Assembly (NCBI RefSeq): GCF_900188315.1
Contig: NZ_LT897781.1
Coordinates: 3,872,137-3,936,136 of the forward strand
Length of the DNA: 64,000 bases
DNA from: Marinobacter sp. es.042
GTDB lineage: Bacteria > Pseudomonadota > Gammaproteobacteria > Pseudomonadales > Oleiphilaceae
Direction: 5' to 3'
The position numbers were made by a program, and so were the translations under genes. This document shows, piece by piece, positions 50,221-57,607 of the stretch. The stretch's first letter is position 1. Each line of letters begins with the position of its first letter. The notes under the pieces were generated by a model. It had not been told where the DNA came from and ran no database searches. It worked only from the letters and a program-made list of their open reading frames with translations.

Positions 50221-50265
50221 GGGGTCAGATGAAATTTTCATCTGACCCCTTTTTCATCTGGCCCC
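50221..50265. repeat. ggggtcagatgaa inverted repeat, copy 3
   Basis: 14-bp perfect inverted repeat (50221-50234 with 50236-50249), followed by a decayed third unit tttttcatctggcccc (50250-50265). It lies between glcF and the DUF4124 gene. Confidence 0.85.
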
Positions 50266-50329
50266 AAGTTCCGGGCTTTTTTCGCTATACTGCCCTACCA
50301 AATTACCGAACCACAGGGAGTGGAACCGT

Positions 50330-50770
50330 ATGCCAAGGATGATGGCTGGTCTTGTTTTGTCTTTTTCGCTTGTCGCAGTAGCTAATGCCGAGGTCTATAC
50401 CTGGATCGACGGCCGTGGCGTAGCGCACTTCTCCGATTACCCTCCGGGTGACATTCCGCACAAACAGCTGCAGGTGCAGCCGCCTGTCACAGTGCCGATG
50501 TCTGAGAACCTTGGGCAAGGAAAGCGGGTGTCCGGAATTCGCAAAGACGTTGAAGGCCTGCTTGCCTCCGGTCGCTCGGGAGGCTCCGGAATCACCGAGA
50601 AAGCAAAGGCCGAGGCCGAGCTTGAGAAGACGTGCGCGACTTACCGAAGCAAGCTGGGGCGGATTCAGTCCAAACTGCGGGCGGGCTATAGCAACGACAG
50701 GGGTAATACCCTGAGGCAACAACGCAGGACGCTCAGCCAGAAGCTGAGTCGGGAATGTATCCTGCGTTGA
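50330..50770 (+). CDS. DUF4124-domain exported protein
   Basis: 146 residues with a signal peptide (cleavage after VAVANA). The mature start EVYTWIDGRGVAHFSDYPPG is the DUF4124 signature, a short beta domain of unknown role found at the N-terminus of many proteobacterial envelope proteins. The rest is basic and helical with a Cys pair (ETCAT-like and RECILR). CAGGGAGTGG precedes the ATG. Confidence 0.8.
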   Translation: MPRMMAGLVLSFSLVAVANAEVYTWIDGRGVAHFSDYPPGDIPHKQLQVQPPVTVPMSENLGQGKRVSGIRKDVEGLLASGRSGGSGITEKAKAEAELEKTCATYRSKLGRIQSKLRAGYSNDRGNTLRQQRRTLSQKLSRECILR

Positions 50771-50782
50771 ACGGGTTTGTGA

Positions 50783-51403
50783 TCAGGCGCGCTTGAAGCT
50801 GGCCAGGGCGACAGCGGCGGTCACAAACAGGCCGCCAAATACGCGGTTCATCTGCCGCTGGCGCCGGGCTGTGGTCATAAACCGGAACAGCTGGCTTGCC
50901 AGCAGGGCGTAGCCGAGCATTACCAGGCAGTCCACCAGAATCAGTGTGATGCCCATGGTGAGCAACTGCGGGCCATGGGGTGCGCCTGCTACCAGAAACT
51001 GTGGAAACAGGGCCACCAGAAAGACCGTGGCCTTGGGGTTGGTGAGGTTCACGAACACGGCATTCCAGAACCGCTTGTACCCGCTAACGGGCTGACGGTC
51101 ATCGTCCATGGATTCCATCACAGGCTCTCGCCATTTGGAAATGCCCAGCCAGATCAGGTAGGCAACACCCAGCCATTTGATAACCGACAGGGCGATGTTG
51201 GAGGACGCGATGATGGCGCCGAGGCCGGCACCCACCAGCAGAATCTGGATGCCAAAACCAAGCTGCAGCCCCATGATTGCCGGCAGCGATCGGCGAACGC
51301 CGTAACGCATACCATTACTCATGGTATTGATCGCCCCGGCACCCGGGGAAACACTGATCAGAACGGCTGCAACAAGGAAGGTCAGCCAGGCTGCAAGTGA
51401 CAT
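50783..51403 (-). CDS. LysE/RhtB-family amino acid exporter
   Basis: 206 residues, six membrane segments. The LysE family signature VSPGAGAINTMSNGMRYGVRR is near the N-terminus and FVNLTNPKATVFLVALFPQF in the middle. It is an inner-membrane exporter for amino acids such as homoserine/threonine or lysine; the exact cargo is unknown. It is convergent with the DUF4124 gene, 12 bases apart. Confidence 0.9.
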   Translation of the reverse strand: MSLAAWLTFLVAAVLISVSPGAGAINTMSNGMRYGVRRSLPAIMGLQLGFGIQILLVGAGLGAIIASSNIALSVIKWLGVAYLIWLGISKWREPVMESMDDDRQPVSGYKRFWNAVFVNLTNPKATVFLVALFPQFLVAGAPHGPQLLTMGITLILVDCLVMLGYALLASQLFRFMTTARRQRQMNRVFGGLFVTAAVALASFKRA

Positions 51404-51600
51404 GATTTACGCTCCCGAAAAAGCCAAGGGATCTACAGTATAAGCCATGAAGGCAATCGGCAGGGCGCACAGGTCCCAGCAATAAGTACAAACTGCTTCA
51501 ACACTGGAATCGATCCCGCTGTAATTGATTTCAATCAACCCTCGTATGGCCGCAGCAATGTTAGGTTGGTTAAACATTGATCAGGAAAGGAGTTGATGAC

Positions 51601-52041
51601 ATGGCAAATGGAAATCAAAGCATTGTAGTCGCGTGTGACGGTTCGGAGCATTCATCGCACGCCGCCAAAATGGCAGCGGAGTTTGCCAGAGCGACGAGCC
51701 AGCCACTCAAACTGCTTGCCGTCTTCCCCGGTACCAAGCTCGAGAGACTGATCGTAAGCGGCATACCGCAGAGTGACATTGACGAACAAGCCAGCGAATA
51801 CGGACGCAAGGCATTTGACGCCGCGAAGCAGGCGGTAAGCGGGATTGTTGAGCCGGCGGAAGAAGTCCTGCTAAAGGGTGATCCGGCCAAGGAGATCGTT
51901 GAATACCTCGATGAACATTCCGGCTCCCACATGTTTCTGGGGCGCCGCGGCGACTCTGCGCTGAGAAGCCTCACTCTTGGCAGTGTGAGCGAGAAGGTCG
52001 TCAGGCATGCCCATCGTCCGGTGACGGTGGTTAGTGAGTAA
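51601..52041 (+). CDS. Universal stress protein (UspA family)
   Basis: 146 residues from the ATG at 51601 with AGGAAAGGAG upstream. It contains IVVACDGSEHSSHAAKMA (strand 1 with the nucleotide-contacting Asp) and the C-terminal ATP-binding loop MFLGRRGDSALRSLTLGSVSEKVVRHAHRPVTVV, close to G-2x-G-9x-G-S. It is a cytoplasmic dimeric stress protein. It is followed at once by a terminator, so monocistronic. Confidence 0.92.
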   Translation: MANGNQSIVVACDGSEHSSHAAKMAAEFARATSQPLKLLAVFPGTKLERLIVSGIPQSDIDEQASEYGRKAFDAAKQAVSGIVEPAEEVLLKGDPAKEIVEYLDEHSGSHMFLGRRGDSALRSLTLGSVSEKVVRHAHRPVTVVSE

Positions 52042-52065
52042 ACGACAAAGGAAGTTATAGTCTTT

Positions 52066-52090
52066 AAAGCCCGCTCAAAGCGGGCTTTTT
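52066..52090 (+). terminator. Terminator after uspA
   Basis: Stem aaagcccgct/agcgggcttt with a 3-base loop (52066-52087) and a following T run. Confidence 0.92.
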
Positions 52091-52207
52091 CATTTCTGAT
52101 CCTCAATGCCCTCCATGTTTCGCCACAATTCATGCGAAAAACAACCGAGATAGCTCTGTGCCAGAGACTTTATGCTGACCGGGTAAATTCAACGAAACGA
52201 GGTGGCT

Positions 52208-52396
52208 ATGAAGACTGCAGAGTTGATTGAGAAGTGGCTTGATAAGTGCGATCTGGCGAGACTGGCCCAGGAGCGCTACAAAGAAGATCCGAGCCCCACC
52301 AATTACTCGGAACTGAAAAGGGCCATGTGTGAACGACGGCTGATGGAAGAGCGCATTGATCCCAGGGCGTGCAATGCCCAAAGAATCTCAGCATGA
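52208..52396 (+). CDS. Small hypothetical cytoplasmic protein
   Basis: 62 residues from the ATG at 52208, with GAGG 6 bases upstream. It is helical and charged (MKTAELIEKWLDKCDLARLA, then EDPSPTNYSELKRAMCERRL), has no signal or membrane segment and two cysteines. I recognise no family. A ribosome site, length and a terminator just downstream favour a real gene. Confidence 0.55.
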   Translation: MKTAELIEKWLDKCDLARLAQERYKEDPSPTNYSELKRAMCERRLMEERIDPRACNAQRISA

Positions 52397-52406
52397 GTCG
52401 GCTTTC

Positions 52407-52470
52407 TAGGGCGTCAGAAACAACAAAACCCGCACGTGGCGGGTTTTGTCTGAATTTTTAATGGTGCCCG
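52407..52470. repeat. Direct repeat copy 1: terminator plus tRNA-Phe 3'-end-like sequence
   Basis: From TAGGGCG through a terminator to ATGGTGCCCG, this closely matches 53050-53115 (only a few mismatches and a small gap). The right end corresponds to the last bases of tRNA-Phe (minus strand) and is then followed by unrelated sequence. The copy flanks a 580-base segment with the EF-hand gene. Confidence 0.75.
52423..52449. terminator. Terminator in direct repeat copy 1
   Basis: Perfect 11-bp stem acaaaacccgc/gcgggttttgt (52423-52433 with 52439-52449). It serves the small hypothetical gene on the plus strand and can also end the EF-hand gene's minus-strand transcript. Confidence 0.8.
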
Positions 52471-52521
52471 TGGGGCACCACTTTCTTTTCCCATCAAATT
52501 GCGCCCCAGTGAACCCAGGAT

Positions 52522-52887
52522 TTACTTCTGCACGTTCATGCTATTGCAGTGGGCGCGGAGCTCCAGACTGCTTATCCTCCCATCACCATCTGCATCGGCA
52601 AGTTGAAGAAATCTCGATCCGAATTGCACGGTGTTAGTGTTAGAGCTTTCGTCAAATGAGTCTGGAACATTACCGCAGGCGAGGTCTTCGTTGATTCCGC
52701 ATGGGCGCAGGTAAACGTGTTCAGAACGGTCGATGTAACCATTACCATTGCGGTTAATGCATTCAAAAAGCCCTTTGGAGCTCACAGATGCGCTGGAAGT
52801 TTTAAGCGTTGGTTCGACGTTGCTATTGACGCATCCAGCTACCAAAAGAGAAACCGCTAAAGATAGGGTTAGGTGGAGTTTTCTCAT
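52522..52887 (-). CDS. EF-hand calcium-binding lipoprotein
   Basis: 121 residues. Lipobox LLVAGC at residue 19 predicts lipid anchoring. Two EF-hand loops are visible: NRNGNGYIDRSE (first ligand Asn instead of Asp, probably weaker) and canonical DADGDGRISSLE. Three further cysteines in the mature part may form disulfides. It is a small envelope calcium sensor or binder with no known partner. It sits between the two tRNA-Phe-end repeats, so it may be transferred DNA. Confidence 0.75.
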   Translation of the reverse strand: MRKLHLTLSLAVSLLVAGCVNSNVEPTLKTSSASVSSKGLFECINRNGNGYIDRSEHVYLRPCGINEDLACGNVPDSFDESSNTNTVQFGSRFLQLADADGDGRISSLELRAHCNSMNVQK

Positions 52888-53049
52888 GGTAATGCCCTCT
52901 GAATCTTTGCATTACTGGTGTTGGGTGCCAAAAACAAAGGATATGCCAATGTCGCCAGGGGCGCCAGACATTCCTGTGCTGCAACTGCGGGGCTGAGAGA
53001 CCAGTGGTTGGCAGGGGGGAGTTGCGAAGTGTTTGTGGCGGATGCCCCT

Positions 53050-53115
53050 TAGGGCGGCCTGGAAACAACAAAACCCGCACAAGGCGGGTTCTGTCTGAAT
53101 TCTTAATGGTGCCCG
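53050..53115. repeat. Direct repeat copy 2: terminator plus tRNA-Phe 3' end
   Basis: Partner of 52407-52470. Here the homology continues into a genuine tRNA-Phe 3' half (53107-53154), so this copy is likely the original locus and copy 1 the displaced duplicate. Confidence 0.75.
53068..53094 (-). terminator. tRNA-Phe terminator
   Basis: Stem acaaaacccgc/gcgggttctgt with one G-U/mismatch (53068-53078 with 53084-53094), directly downstream of the tRNA-Phe 3' end on the minus strand. Confidence 0.75.
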
Positions 53116-53154
53116 GAGGCGGAATCGAACCACCGACACGGGGATTTTCAATCC
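53107..53154 (-). tRNA. tRNA-Phe 3'-half fragment (prophage attachment site remnant)
   Basis: Read on the minus strand, the sequence from the anticodon arm (GATTGAAAATCCCC, anticodon GAA) through the T-arm (GGTTCGATTCC) to CCGGGCACCA is an exact tRNA-Phe 3' half. The 5' acceptor strand and D-arm that should precede it are missing; unrelated sequence begins at 53155. It is therefore one end of an att site used by the integrated phage; the intact, reconstituted tRNA-Phe should lie past the integrase, beyond 64,000. Confidence 0.85.
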
Positions 53155-53266
53155 TTTGCTAGAGCTGCTCAATAGTCCACAGTGCTGCACATTCAAGCAC
53201 TTACGGAAATGTAGTTCCACACATGACCACTCATGAACGCAGATACGTGGACACTATGCGGACACC

Positions 53267-53533
53267 CTAAAAGCCTTTGTATACCGTGTCGCGGCGACCG
53301 ACAGTCACAACCGTAACGACCACTTTGCCATCGTCTACGTGGTAAACCAGGCGAAAGCCTTGGGATCTGAGTTTGATTTTGTAGAAGTCAGAGGATCCCT
53401 TTAACTGATGCTTTGGAATCCTCGGATTCTCTAGGCGTCGCTCCAGAATATTCAGGAACTCCGTCTTGACGGCAGGGTTAAGTTTGTTCCATTCCTTGAG
53501 CGCTTTTTTCTTGAATTCCAGCTCGTAGCTCAT
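53267..53533 (-). CDS. RelE/StbE-family toxin
   Basis: 88 residues beginning MSYELEFKKKALKEWNKL, with FYKIKLRSQGFRLVYHVDDGKVVVTVVTVGRR, the RelE fold with the Arg/Tyr residues of ribosome-dependent mRNA interferases. It is a toxin that would cleave mRNA in the ribosomal A site. Its start overlaps the antitoxin end by 56 bases, so antitoxin and toxin are co-translated. Carried at the left end of the prophage it can stabilise the integrated element. Confidence 0.9.
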   Translation of the reverse strand: MSYELEFKKKALKEWNKLNPAVKTEFLNILERRLENPRIPKHQLKGSSDFYKIKLRSQGFRLVYHVDDGKVVVTVVTVGRRDTVYKGF

Positions 53534-53768
53534 TGATGCTCACCGGTATTGATTCGTCATCCATACGCTTGCGAGCCTCCTGTAGAAGCCGGTAATCCTC
53601 AAGCTGCTCTTGCATCTGTTCGAATGTCTCGACAGGCACCATGTAGGCTCTTGGTTTGTTGTGACTCAAAATCACAATCGGTTCGCCGTTGGCCTGGTTG
53701 AGCACCTCATTCGGATTAGCTTTCAGCTCCGAAATGGTGGCCGCAAGCCTCGCAAAAAGGCTTTTCAT
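53478..53768 (-). CDS. Phd/YefM/StbD-type antitoxin
   Basis: 96 residues. The N-terminal DNA-binding part matches the Phd/YefM pattern: ISELKANPNEVLNQANGEPIVILSHNKPRAYMVPVETFEQM. The C-terminal tail (EARKRMDDESIPVSINELR) is the toxin-binding region. It should neutralise the RelE/StbE toxin and autorepress the operon. The 12-bp tandem repeats at 53886-53915 lie about 120 bases upstream. Confidence 0.9.
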   Translation of the reverse strand: MKSLFARLAATISELKANPNEVLNQANGEPIVILSHNKPRAYMVPVETFEQMQEQLEDYRLLQEARKRMDDESIPVSINELRAGIQEKSAQGMEQT

Positions 53769-54304
53769 GTCAGTTCTCCCGTGCCCTCATCCATAGTTTG
53801 TGGTTGCCCGCTCACCACTAGCTTTCACTCAGCCTATCACTCGCGGCAACATTCATTGCTATTCGGCACTACTCTGAATAATAGACTAAAAAAAGGTCTA
53901 AAAAAAGGTCTAAAAAGTGGCTTGGCGTAGTGTTGGCGGGTTTTCAAGGGGCCGGGCAGGGCATTATGAGAGCCTTACCGTAGCGTATGCGAGTGCACAA
54001 ACACCACTTTCCACCACGTTTTAAGCATATGGGGTTGTAGCTAACCGCAGTAGTCCACAATAAACCTCTAATCGGTGGTTACTCTGTTGGCACGCTGTGA
54101 GCTCCTATCCCAACCAACTCTATTTCACCCATTTTCTCTTAACAATATTTGGAGGTTTAACATATTGCGAGGCTGTCTGACGGGGGCTGCGCATTTCGCT
54201 TTGCACATCACTACTATAAATGAGCGGCTTCTTTGGAGGGTTAGTAAGAAGGAAAGTGGCTATCGTTCTTAACCATTCTTCAGCCGCGTTTATGGATGTT
54301 TCTC
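53769..54304. other. Non-coding stretch between antitoxin and unknown gene
   Basis: About 535 bases. It holds the antitoxin promoter region and the 12-bp tandem repeats (53886-53915). Beyond those I see no frame with a ribosome site or coding bias, no RNA gene and no clear terminator for the minus-strand operon that ends at 54305. Confidence 0.5.
53886..53915. repeat. Tandem 12-bp repeat (ctaaaaaaaggt)
   Basis: Two complete copies (53886-53897, 53898-53909) plus a partial third. The 12-bp period puts A-tracts roughly on one face of the helix, as expected for an intrinsically bent segment or iteron-like protein-binding site upstream of the antitoxin. Confidence 0.7.
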
Positions 54305-55096
54305 TCATTTCTTTTCCAGCAAAGGATTCTTTGCCGCAGAGGGAAGCTCCTCCGCCCGCGCCTGTGTTCGAAAAACAATGTCTGAAATCTCTCGGATTCT
54401 GTCAACGAAAGGTTTGGCGTCAGTACCAAATTTGCCAATAACAACTCCAGCATCTCCGACCAAACCCCACAACCGGTCAACGTCACTCATCCGTTTGTGG
54501 AGCTCCGACTGCAGCCTCTCTAGTCTTCGCAATAGCCTTGTCTTGTGGTTCTCTTCAAAAAGCTCAGATACGGATATTTTTTCTCTAAGCTCGTTTATGA
54601 TTTCTTGAATTCGTTTCAAGTCTCCATCTGTGAATTCATAGTAAAAACCTTTTTCTAGTTTTGCTTTCTTTTTGTTTATCAAATCATAAAAATTTTTTGA
54701 CTCTCTATTTGCATTCTCTTCAATTATTAGTGGTTCAATCAAAGATCTTATTTTCGATGTATACCATATTATCTCTCTGATATTTTTCTTTCTGTCGTGA
54801 TTGAGTTTCGGAAGGCTTGGTTTTTTTAGGTCATCGAAGTATGAATCCTCTTCAATTGACGCAACTATTTCTGCTGCGATGTCTGTAATCTTGGGATAGT
54901 GTGCAACAAGCTTTGATAATTGGTTTTGATTTATTGATTCTATTAAGGAGTCCAGAAATGATAAATCACTCTTATTTGGATCTCGCACGCTGGTTTCTAT
55001 GAAAGATCCCATTCCAGACATGGCAGTGATTTGGTCAATTTCTTTCAACTTCCTGTGTAAGATTCTAGCTGGACTTTCATTAAACTCATTGCTCAT
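54305..55096 (-). CDS. Unknown protein of the prophage lysogeny operon (A)
   Basis: 263 residues, predominantly helical and charged, without signal peptide or membrane segment. The C-terminal third is the most distinctive: a helix LLRRLERLQSELHKRM, then SDVDRLWGLVGDAGVVIGKF and a region around KPFVDRIREISDIVF. I do not know a function. It is AT-rich with codon use unlike the phage structural genes. It follows the membrane protein gene (88 bases apart) and the S24 repressor on the same strand, so it is likely expressed in the lysogen. It could be a cytoplasmic effector or sensor in superinfection exclusion or anti-phage defence. Confidence 0.7.
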   Translation of the reverse strand: MSNEFNESPARILHRKLKEIDQITAMSGMGSFIETSVRDPNKSDLSFLDSLIESINQNQLSKLVAHYPKITDIAAEIVASIEEDSYFDDLKKPSLPKLNHDRKKNIREIIWYTSKIRSLIEPLIIEENANRESKNFYDLINKKKAKLEKGFYYEFTDGDLKRIQEIINELREKISVSELFEENHKTRLLRRLERLQSELHKRMSDVDRLWGLVGDAGVVIGKFGTDAKPFVDRIREISDIVFRTQARAEELPSAAKNPLLEKK

Positions 55097-55184
55097 GTTT
55101 TATTATCCAGTTTAGTATTTAAATATATAACTATATAACCCGCTCTGAGGTTTCGCACAAACTACCAATTCTGTCCTTCCGCGA

Positions 55185-56273
55185 TTATTTTTTGTTAATC
55201 TTTTCTAAAAGCTTTTCAATAAACTCATGCGAGCTGATCGGAATTTTTTGGTCCTCGCTTTCGATTGCGCGAGAGCCCATAAATATTTTATTAGCAAGCC
55301 TCTCTTTAATTTCGTTTCTTTTTTCCTCGGGGAGTGAAGACAGATACGGATCTACCGATTTAAGCTCCAGTGAAACCCTATGGTGATTTGTTTCAAGCAT
55401 TCTGTGCCTGGACGATTCTTTGGCAAGGTAGGCTGCAGGAATTGATAGGATCATGACTATCGCGATGCGGAAAATAGAATCTTGAATCGTGATTGTGTCA
55501 TTTACACTTTCCCACATCGTTATTCCCATAACTACAGTCATTAAGATCATAAAGAATAGGGAAAGACCTCTCAGAACATTTGCTACTTTTCGTTCAGCCG
55601 CCGCTGACTGCTGATAACTACCAGATATCGTATCTCGGGAGATAAGCTCAAGTAGCTCTTCTGCTTTGACCTCTTTTTCTTTCAAGCTTTTTATTGACTG
55701 CTCTATAAACTTGTCTGCATTTTCGAAGGTTTCTTCTAAAACTGATTTCATCTTATCTGTTGTGGAAGATATTGAGCTCAGCTCACCTCTAATATCACTA
55801 ATTCTCTCTTCAATGTCAGACAAAGCCTGGTTATTCTGGCTCGTTGCAGCATTCATCTTCTGATATAGGTCATCAATTTTGATGTTTATTTCCGTTAATG
55901 AAAGGTCTCGGCTTTCGCTAAACTCAAAGGGAGACTCGAATAGATAATAGCCCGATAGCTCACCCTGAATTTTGTCTGATTCACTAACTAAGATATTTGC
56001 TATTTCTTTGGCATGATCTTTAAGGTCGTCTTTCTCAAGAATCTTCTCGGCAATTGACTTTGCGCGTTTGCAGGATCCTATCGCGGATTCAATTATTGAT
56101 GTAGGCTTTTCGTTATTAGATAACTTGCTTTTGAATGATTTGTAAGAGGCGGTAAAGGAGTCAATGAATTTCTTGAGTTCCTTGGAGTCAAAAGTTTGTG
56201 ATTCTATGAGTAGTTTTTTAAGTAATTGTTCGATCCTATCGATTTTATGCGCTAGTTCGTTGTTTAGTATCAT
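55185..56273 (-). CDS. Coiled-coil membrane protein of the prophage lysogeny operon (B)
   Basis: 362 residues. Residues 1-115 are helical, about 125-230 form a long coiled coil (heptads around INIKIDDLYQKMNAATSQNN and TTDKMKSVLEETFEN). Two membrane helices follow at about 236-254 and 267-284, and the C-terminal domain SVDPYLSSLPEEKRNEIKER faces the cytoplasm. No enzymatic motif is visible. It begins 10 bases after the repressor stop with GGGAATT upstream, so it is co-transcribed with the repressor. This layout resembles prophage-borne exclusion or membrane-acting defence proteins, but that is inference. AT-rich. Confidence 0.75.
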   Translation of the reverse strand: MILNNELAHKIDRIEQLLKKLLIESQTFDSKELKKFIDSFTASYKSFKSKLSNNEKPTSIIESAIGSCKRAKSIAEKILEKDDLKDHAKEIANILVSESDKIQGELSGYYLFESPFEFSESRDLSLTEINIKIDDLYQKMNAATSQNNQALSDIEERISDIRGELSSISSTTDKMKSVLEETFENADKFIEQSIKSLKEKEVKAEELLELISRDTISGSYQQSAAAERKVANVLRGLSLFFMILMTVVMGITMWESVNDTITIQDSIFRIAIVMILSIPAAYLAKESSRHRMLETNHHRVSLELKSVDPYLSSLPEEKRNEIKERLANKIFMGSRAIESEDQKIPISSHEFIEKLLEKINKK

Positions 56274-56283
56274 ATAATTCCCT

Positions 56284-56985
56284 TTATAGATCCTTTCCTA
56301 CCCAAACTACTTTGCCAATCACTTCTAGGTTTTCAAGATCTGCCCTTGAAATCTCTTGCGGAGGATACTCTTTGTTGTCACTTAGCAGTTGTACTCCATC
56401 ATTCCACAGTGTCTGAATGCGCTTTACCAGTAAGTGGTCTCCGTTTCGGATCACATAGATATGTCCATCGCGGAGCTTCTTTTCGTTGGTGTCGACCATT
56501 ACAGTTTCGTTATCGGATATCGTCGGCTCCATCGAATCGCCTTTAGCGAAGACTAGTGCCAGATCGTTCTCGCTGAATCCTCGATATCTAAGCCATTTCC
56601 TCCGGAAAGCCAGTTCCCTGGTAGGTGCTTCGTTCCCAGCTATTGATCCGTGGCCAGCTGCTACCTGCACGTTGTAACCGGCGATGAGTGCAAACTCTTC
56701 GTCAAGGCGCTTTAATTTTTCAATGTCCTGACCTAGCTCTGTATGAGCTTGCTCTCCTTTCGGTTGCCCTTTTCCAGTTAGTAACCAGTTTGCGTCGAAG
56801 CCCATCTCAACAAGTTTGAGCAAGGTCTCTGCGTCAGGAACTCTATTGCCTCTCTCATAGTGGCCTAGAGAGTTTTTGTGCACTCCCAGCTCTTCAGCGA
56901 ATGCTCCTTGGCTCTTGGATCCCCTGATTTGGGTGAGCCTTTCTCCTATCGCCGCTGCGATAACGTTTTGTGTGCCTTGATGCAT
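56284..56985 (-). CDS. Phage CI-like repressor with S24/LexA-type autoprotease domain
   Basis: 233 residues. An XRE helix-turn-helix at about 22-65 (SQGAFAEELGVHKNSLGHYERG) precedes a linker and an S24 domain. The predicted self-cleavage pair is Ala110-Gly111 in QVAAGHGS, with catalytic Ser151 in KGDSMEP and Lys188 in LLVKRIQ. RecA-stimulated cleavage would link phage induction to DNA damage. It is divergent from the phage early genes across an operator array and heads the lysogeny operon containing the two unknown genes. Confidence 0.93.
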   Translation of the reverse strand: MHQGTQNVIAAAIGERLTQIRGSKSQGAFAEELGVHKNSLGHYERGNRVPDAETLLKLVEMGFDANWLLTGKGQPKGEQAHTELGQDIEKLKRLDEEFALIAGYNVQVAAGHGSIAGNEAPTRELAFRRKWLRYRGFSENDLALVFAKGDSMEPTISDNETVMVDTNEKKLRDGHIYVIRNGDHLLVKRIQTLWNDGVQLLSDNKEYPPQEISRADLENLEVIGKVVWVGKDL

Positions 56986-57011
56986 TTTGTGTTTCGCCTA
57001 GATCAAAAATA

Positions 57012-57079
57012 AACACATTAAGGTATTGCAATAACACCTTAAAGTGTTATATTGGTCTTAGTGACACACGAAAGTGTTC
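57012..57079. promoter_or_regulatory. Repressor operator array
   Basis: Related palindromic sites share AACAC/GTGTT half-sites: imperfect AACACattaagGTATT (57012-57027), perfect ATAACACcttaaaGTGTTAT (57031-57050; 20 bp) and GACACacgaaaGTGTTC (57063-57079). A looser GGTGTCG half-site follows near 57085. They lie between the divergent repressor and early genes, as in a lambda-type switch. Confidence 0.75.
57026..57053 (+). promoter_or_regulatory. Candidate rightward early phage promoter
   Basis: TTGCAA (57026-57031) and TATATT (57048-57053) separated by 16 bases. The perfect operator at 57031-57050 fills the spacer, so bound repressor would block it. Confidence 0.6.
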
Positions 57080-57128
57080 TAAATCGGTGTCGTTTTGTGT
57101 GTGAATCAGTGTAGCAGAGTGCAAAACA

Positions 57129-57332
57129 GTGGACGAGCAAAAGCAAATCATTCTGATCGCAACTCCGGTCATGACCCAGGACCGCTACGCCCAGCTTACT
57201 GGCTTAACGGAAGGGCAGGTACGGGGCCAGATCGAAAAAGGACATCTGCCTTCACTCAAAATCGGCCGGGTGCGCATGGTCAACATTGCTGCCCTGTCTC
57301 AGCAGGCCCTGGACCAGGAGGACTGGCAATGA
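57129..57332 (+). CDS. Small HTH protein (excisionase/CII-like)
   Basis: 67 residues from a GTG at 57129. The sequence MTQDRYAQLTGLTEGQVRGQIEKGHLPSLKIGRVRMV fits the MerR-like HTH_17 fold of phage excisionases and Cox/CII-type regulators. It is the first gene of the rightward transcript and directly follows the operators. It could be the directionality factor for the integrase. Its stop overlaps the next start (ATGA). Confidence 0.7.
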   Translation: MDEQKQIILIATPVMTQDRYAQLTGLTEGQVRGQIEKGHLPSLKIGRVRMVNIAALSQQALDQEDWQ

Positions 57333-57607
57333 CTCCGGATGTTCGCAACCAGAAGAAAACCATCATGCGCCTACGCTTCCAGCAAGCCTGTGAGGCTCAT
57401 GAGGCGGGCGATTACGAGCTTGCCGCCCTGCGCGTGAGCCAGATCCAACAGATGGTTTCTTCCTATATGGGTGTCGATTCCGGCCTCTACTGGTACGGCC
57501 TCAACCTCACCATCACCTGGGCCGAATTCTTCCTCCAGGACGATACCCGCGACTTCAACGCCTGGGCAGTAGGGCAGGCCTGCACCGGATTGAGGGCCGC
57601 CGCATGA
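57329..57607 (+). CDS. Hypothetical inovirus early protein 1
   Basis: 92 residues starting at the ATG overlapping the previous stop. MTPDVRNQKKTIMRLRFQQA is a basic helix; the remainder (YELAALRVSQIQQMVSSYM, WAEFFLQDDTRDFNAW) is helical, TPR-like in feel. No function recognised. Start and stop are each in ATGA overlaps with neighbours, strong evidence of a translated gene. Confidence 0.7.
   Translation: MTPDVRNQKKTIMRLRFQQACEAHEAGDYELAALRVSQIQQMVSSYMGVDSGLYWYGLNLTITWAEFFLQDDTRDFNAWAVGQACTGLRAAA

Noticed and set aside
53107..53182. Full-length tRNA-Phe
   Set aside because: The 5' half (acceptor strand and D-arm) is absent; weak similarity in 53155-53175 cannot form the cloverleaf.
53886..53915. 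CRISPR-like array
   Set aside because: Units are 12 bp with no spacers; only two and a half copies.
54075..54272. 65-codon plus-strand frame in the prophage gap
   Set aside because: No ribosome site, no recognisable family; unlikely to be coding.
57095..57328. Upstream extension of the 57329 gene and overlap with the HTH gene frame
   Set aside because: Only the part after the ATG at 57329 is coupled to neighbours; the upstream part is the out-of-frame shadow of the HTH gene.
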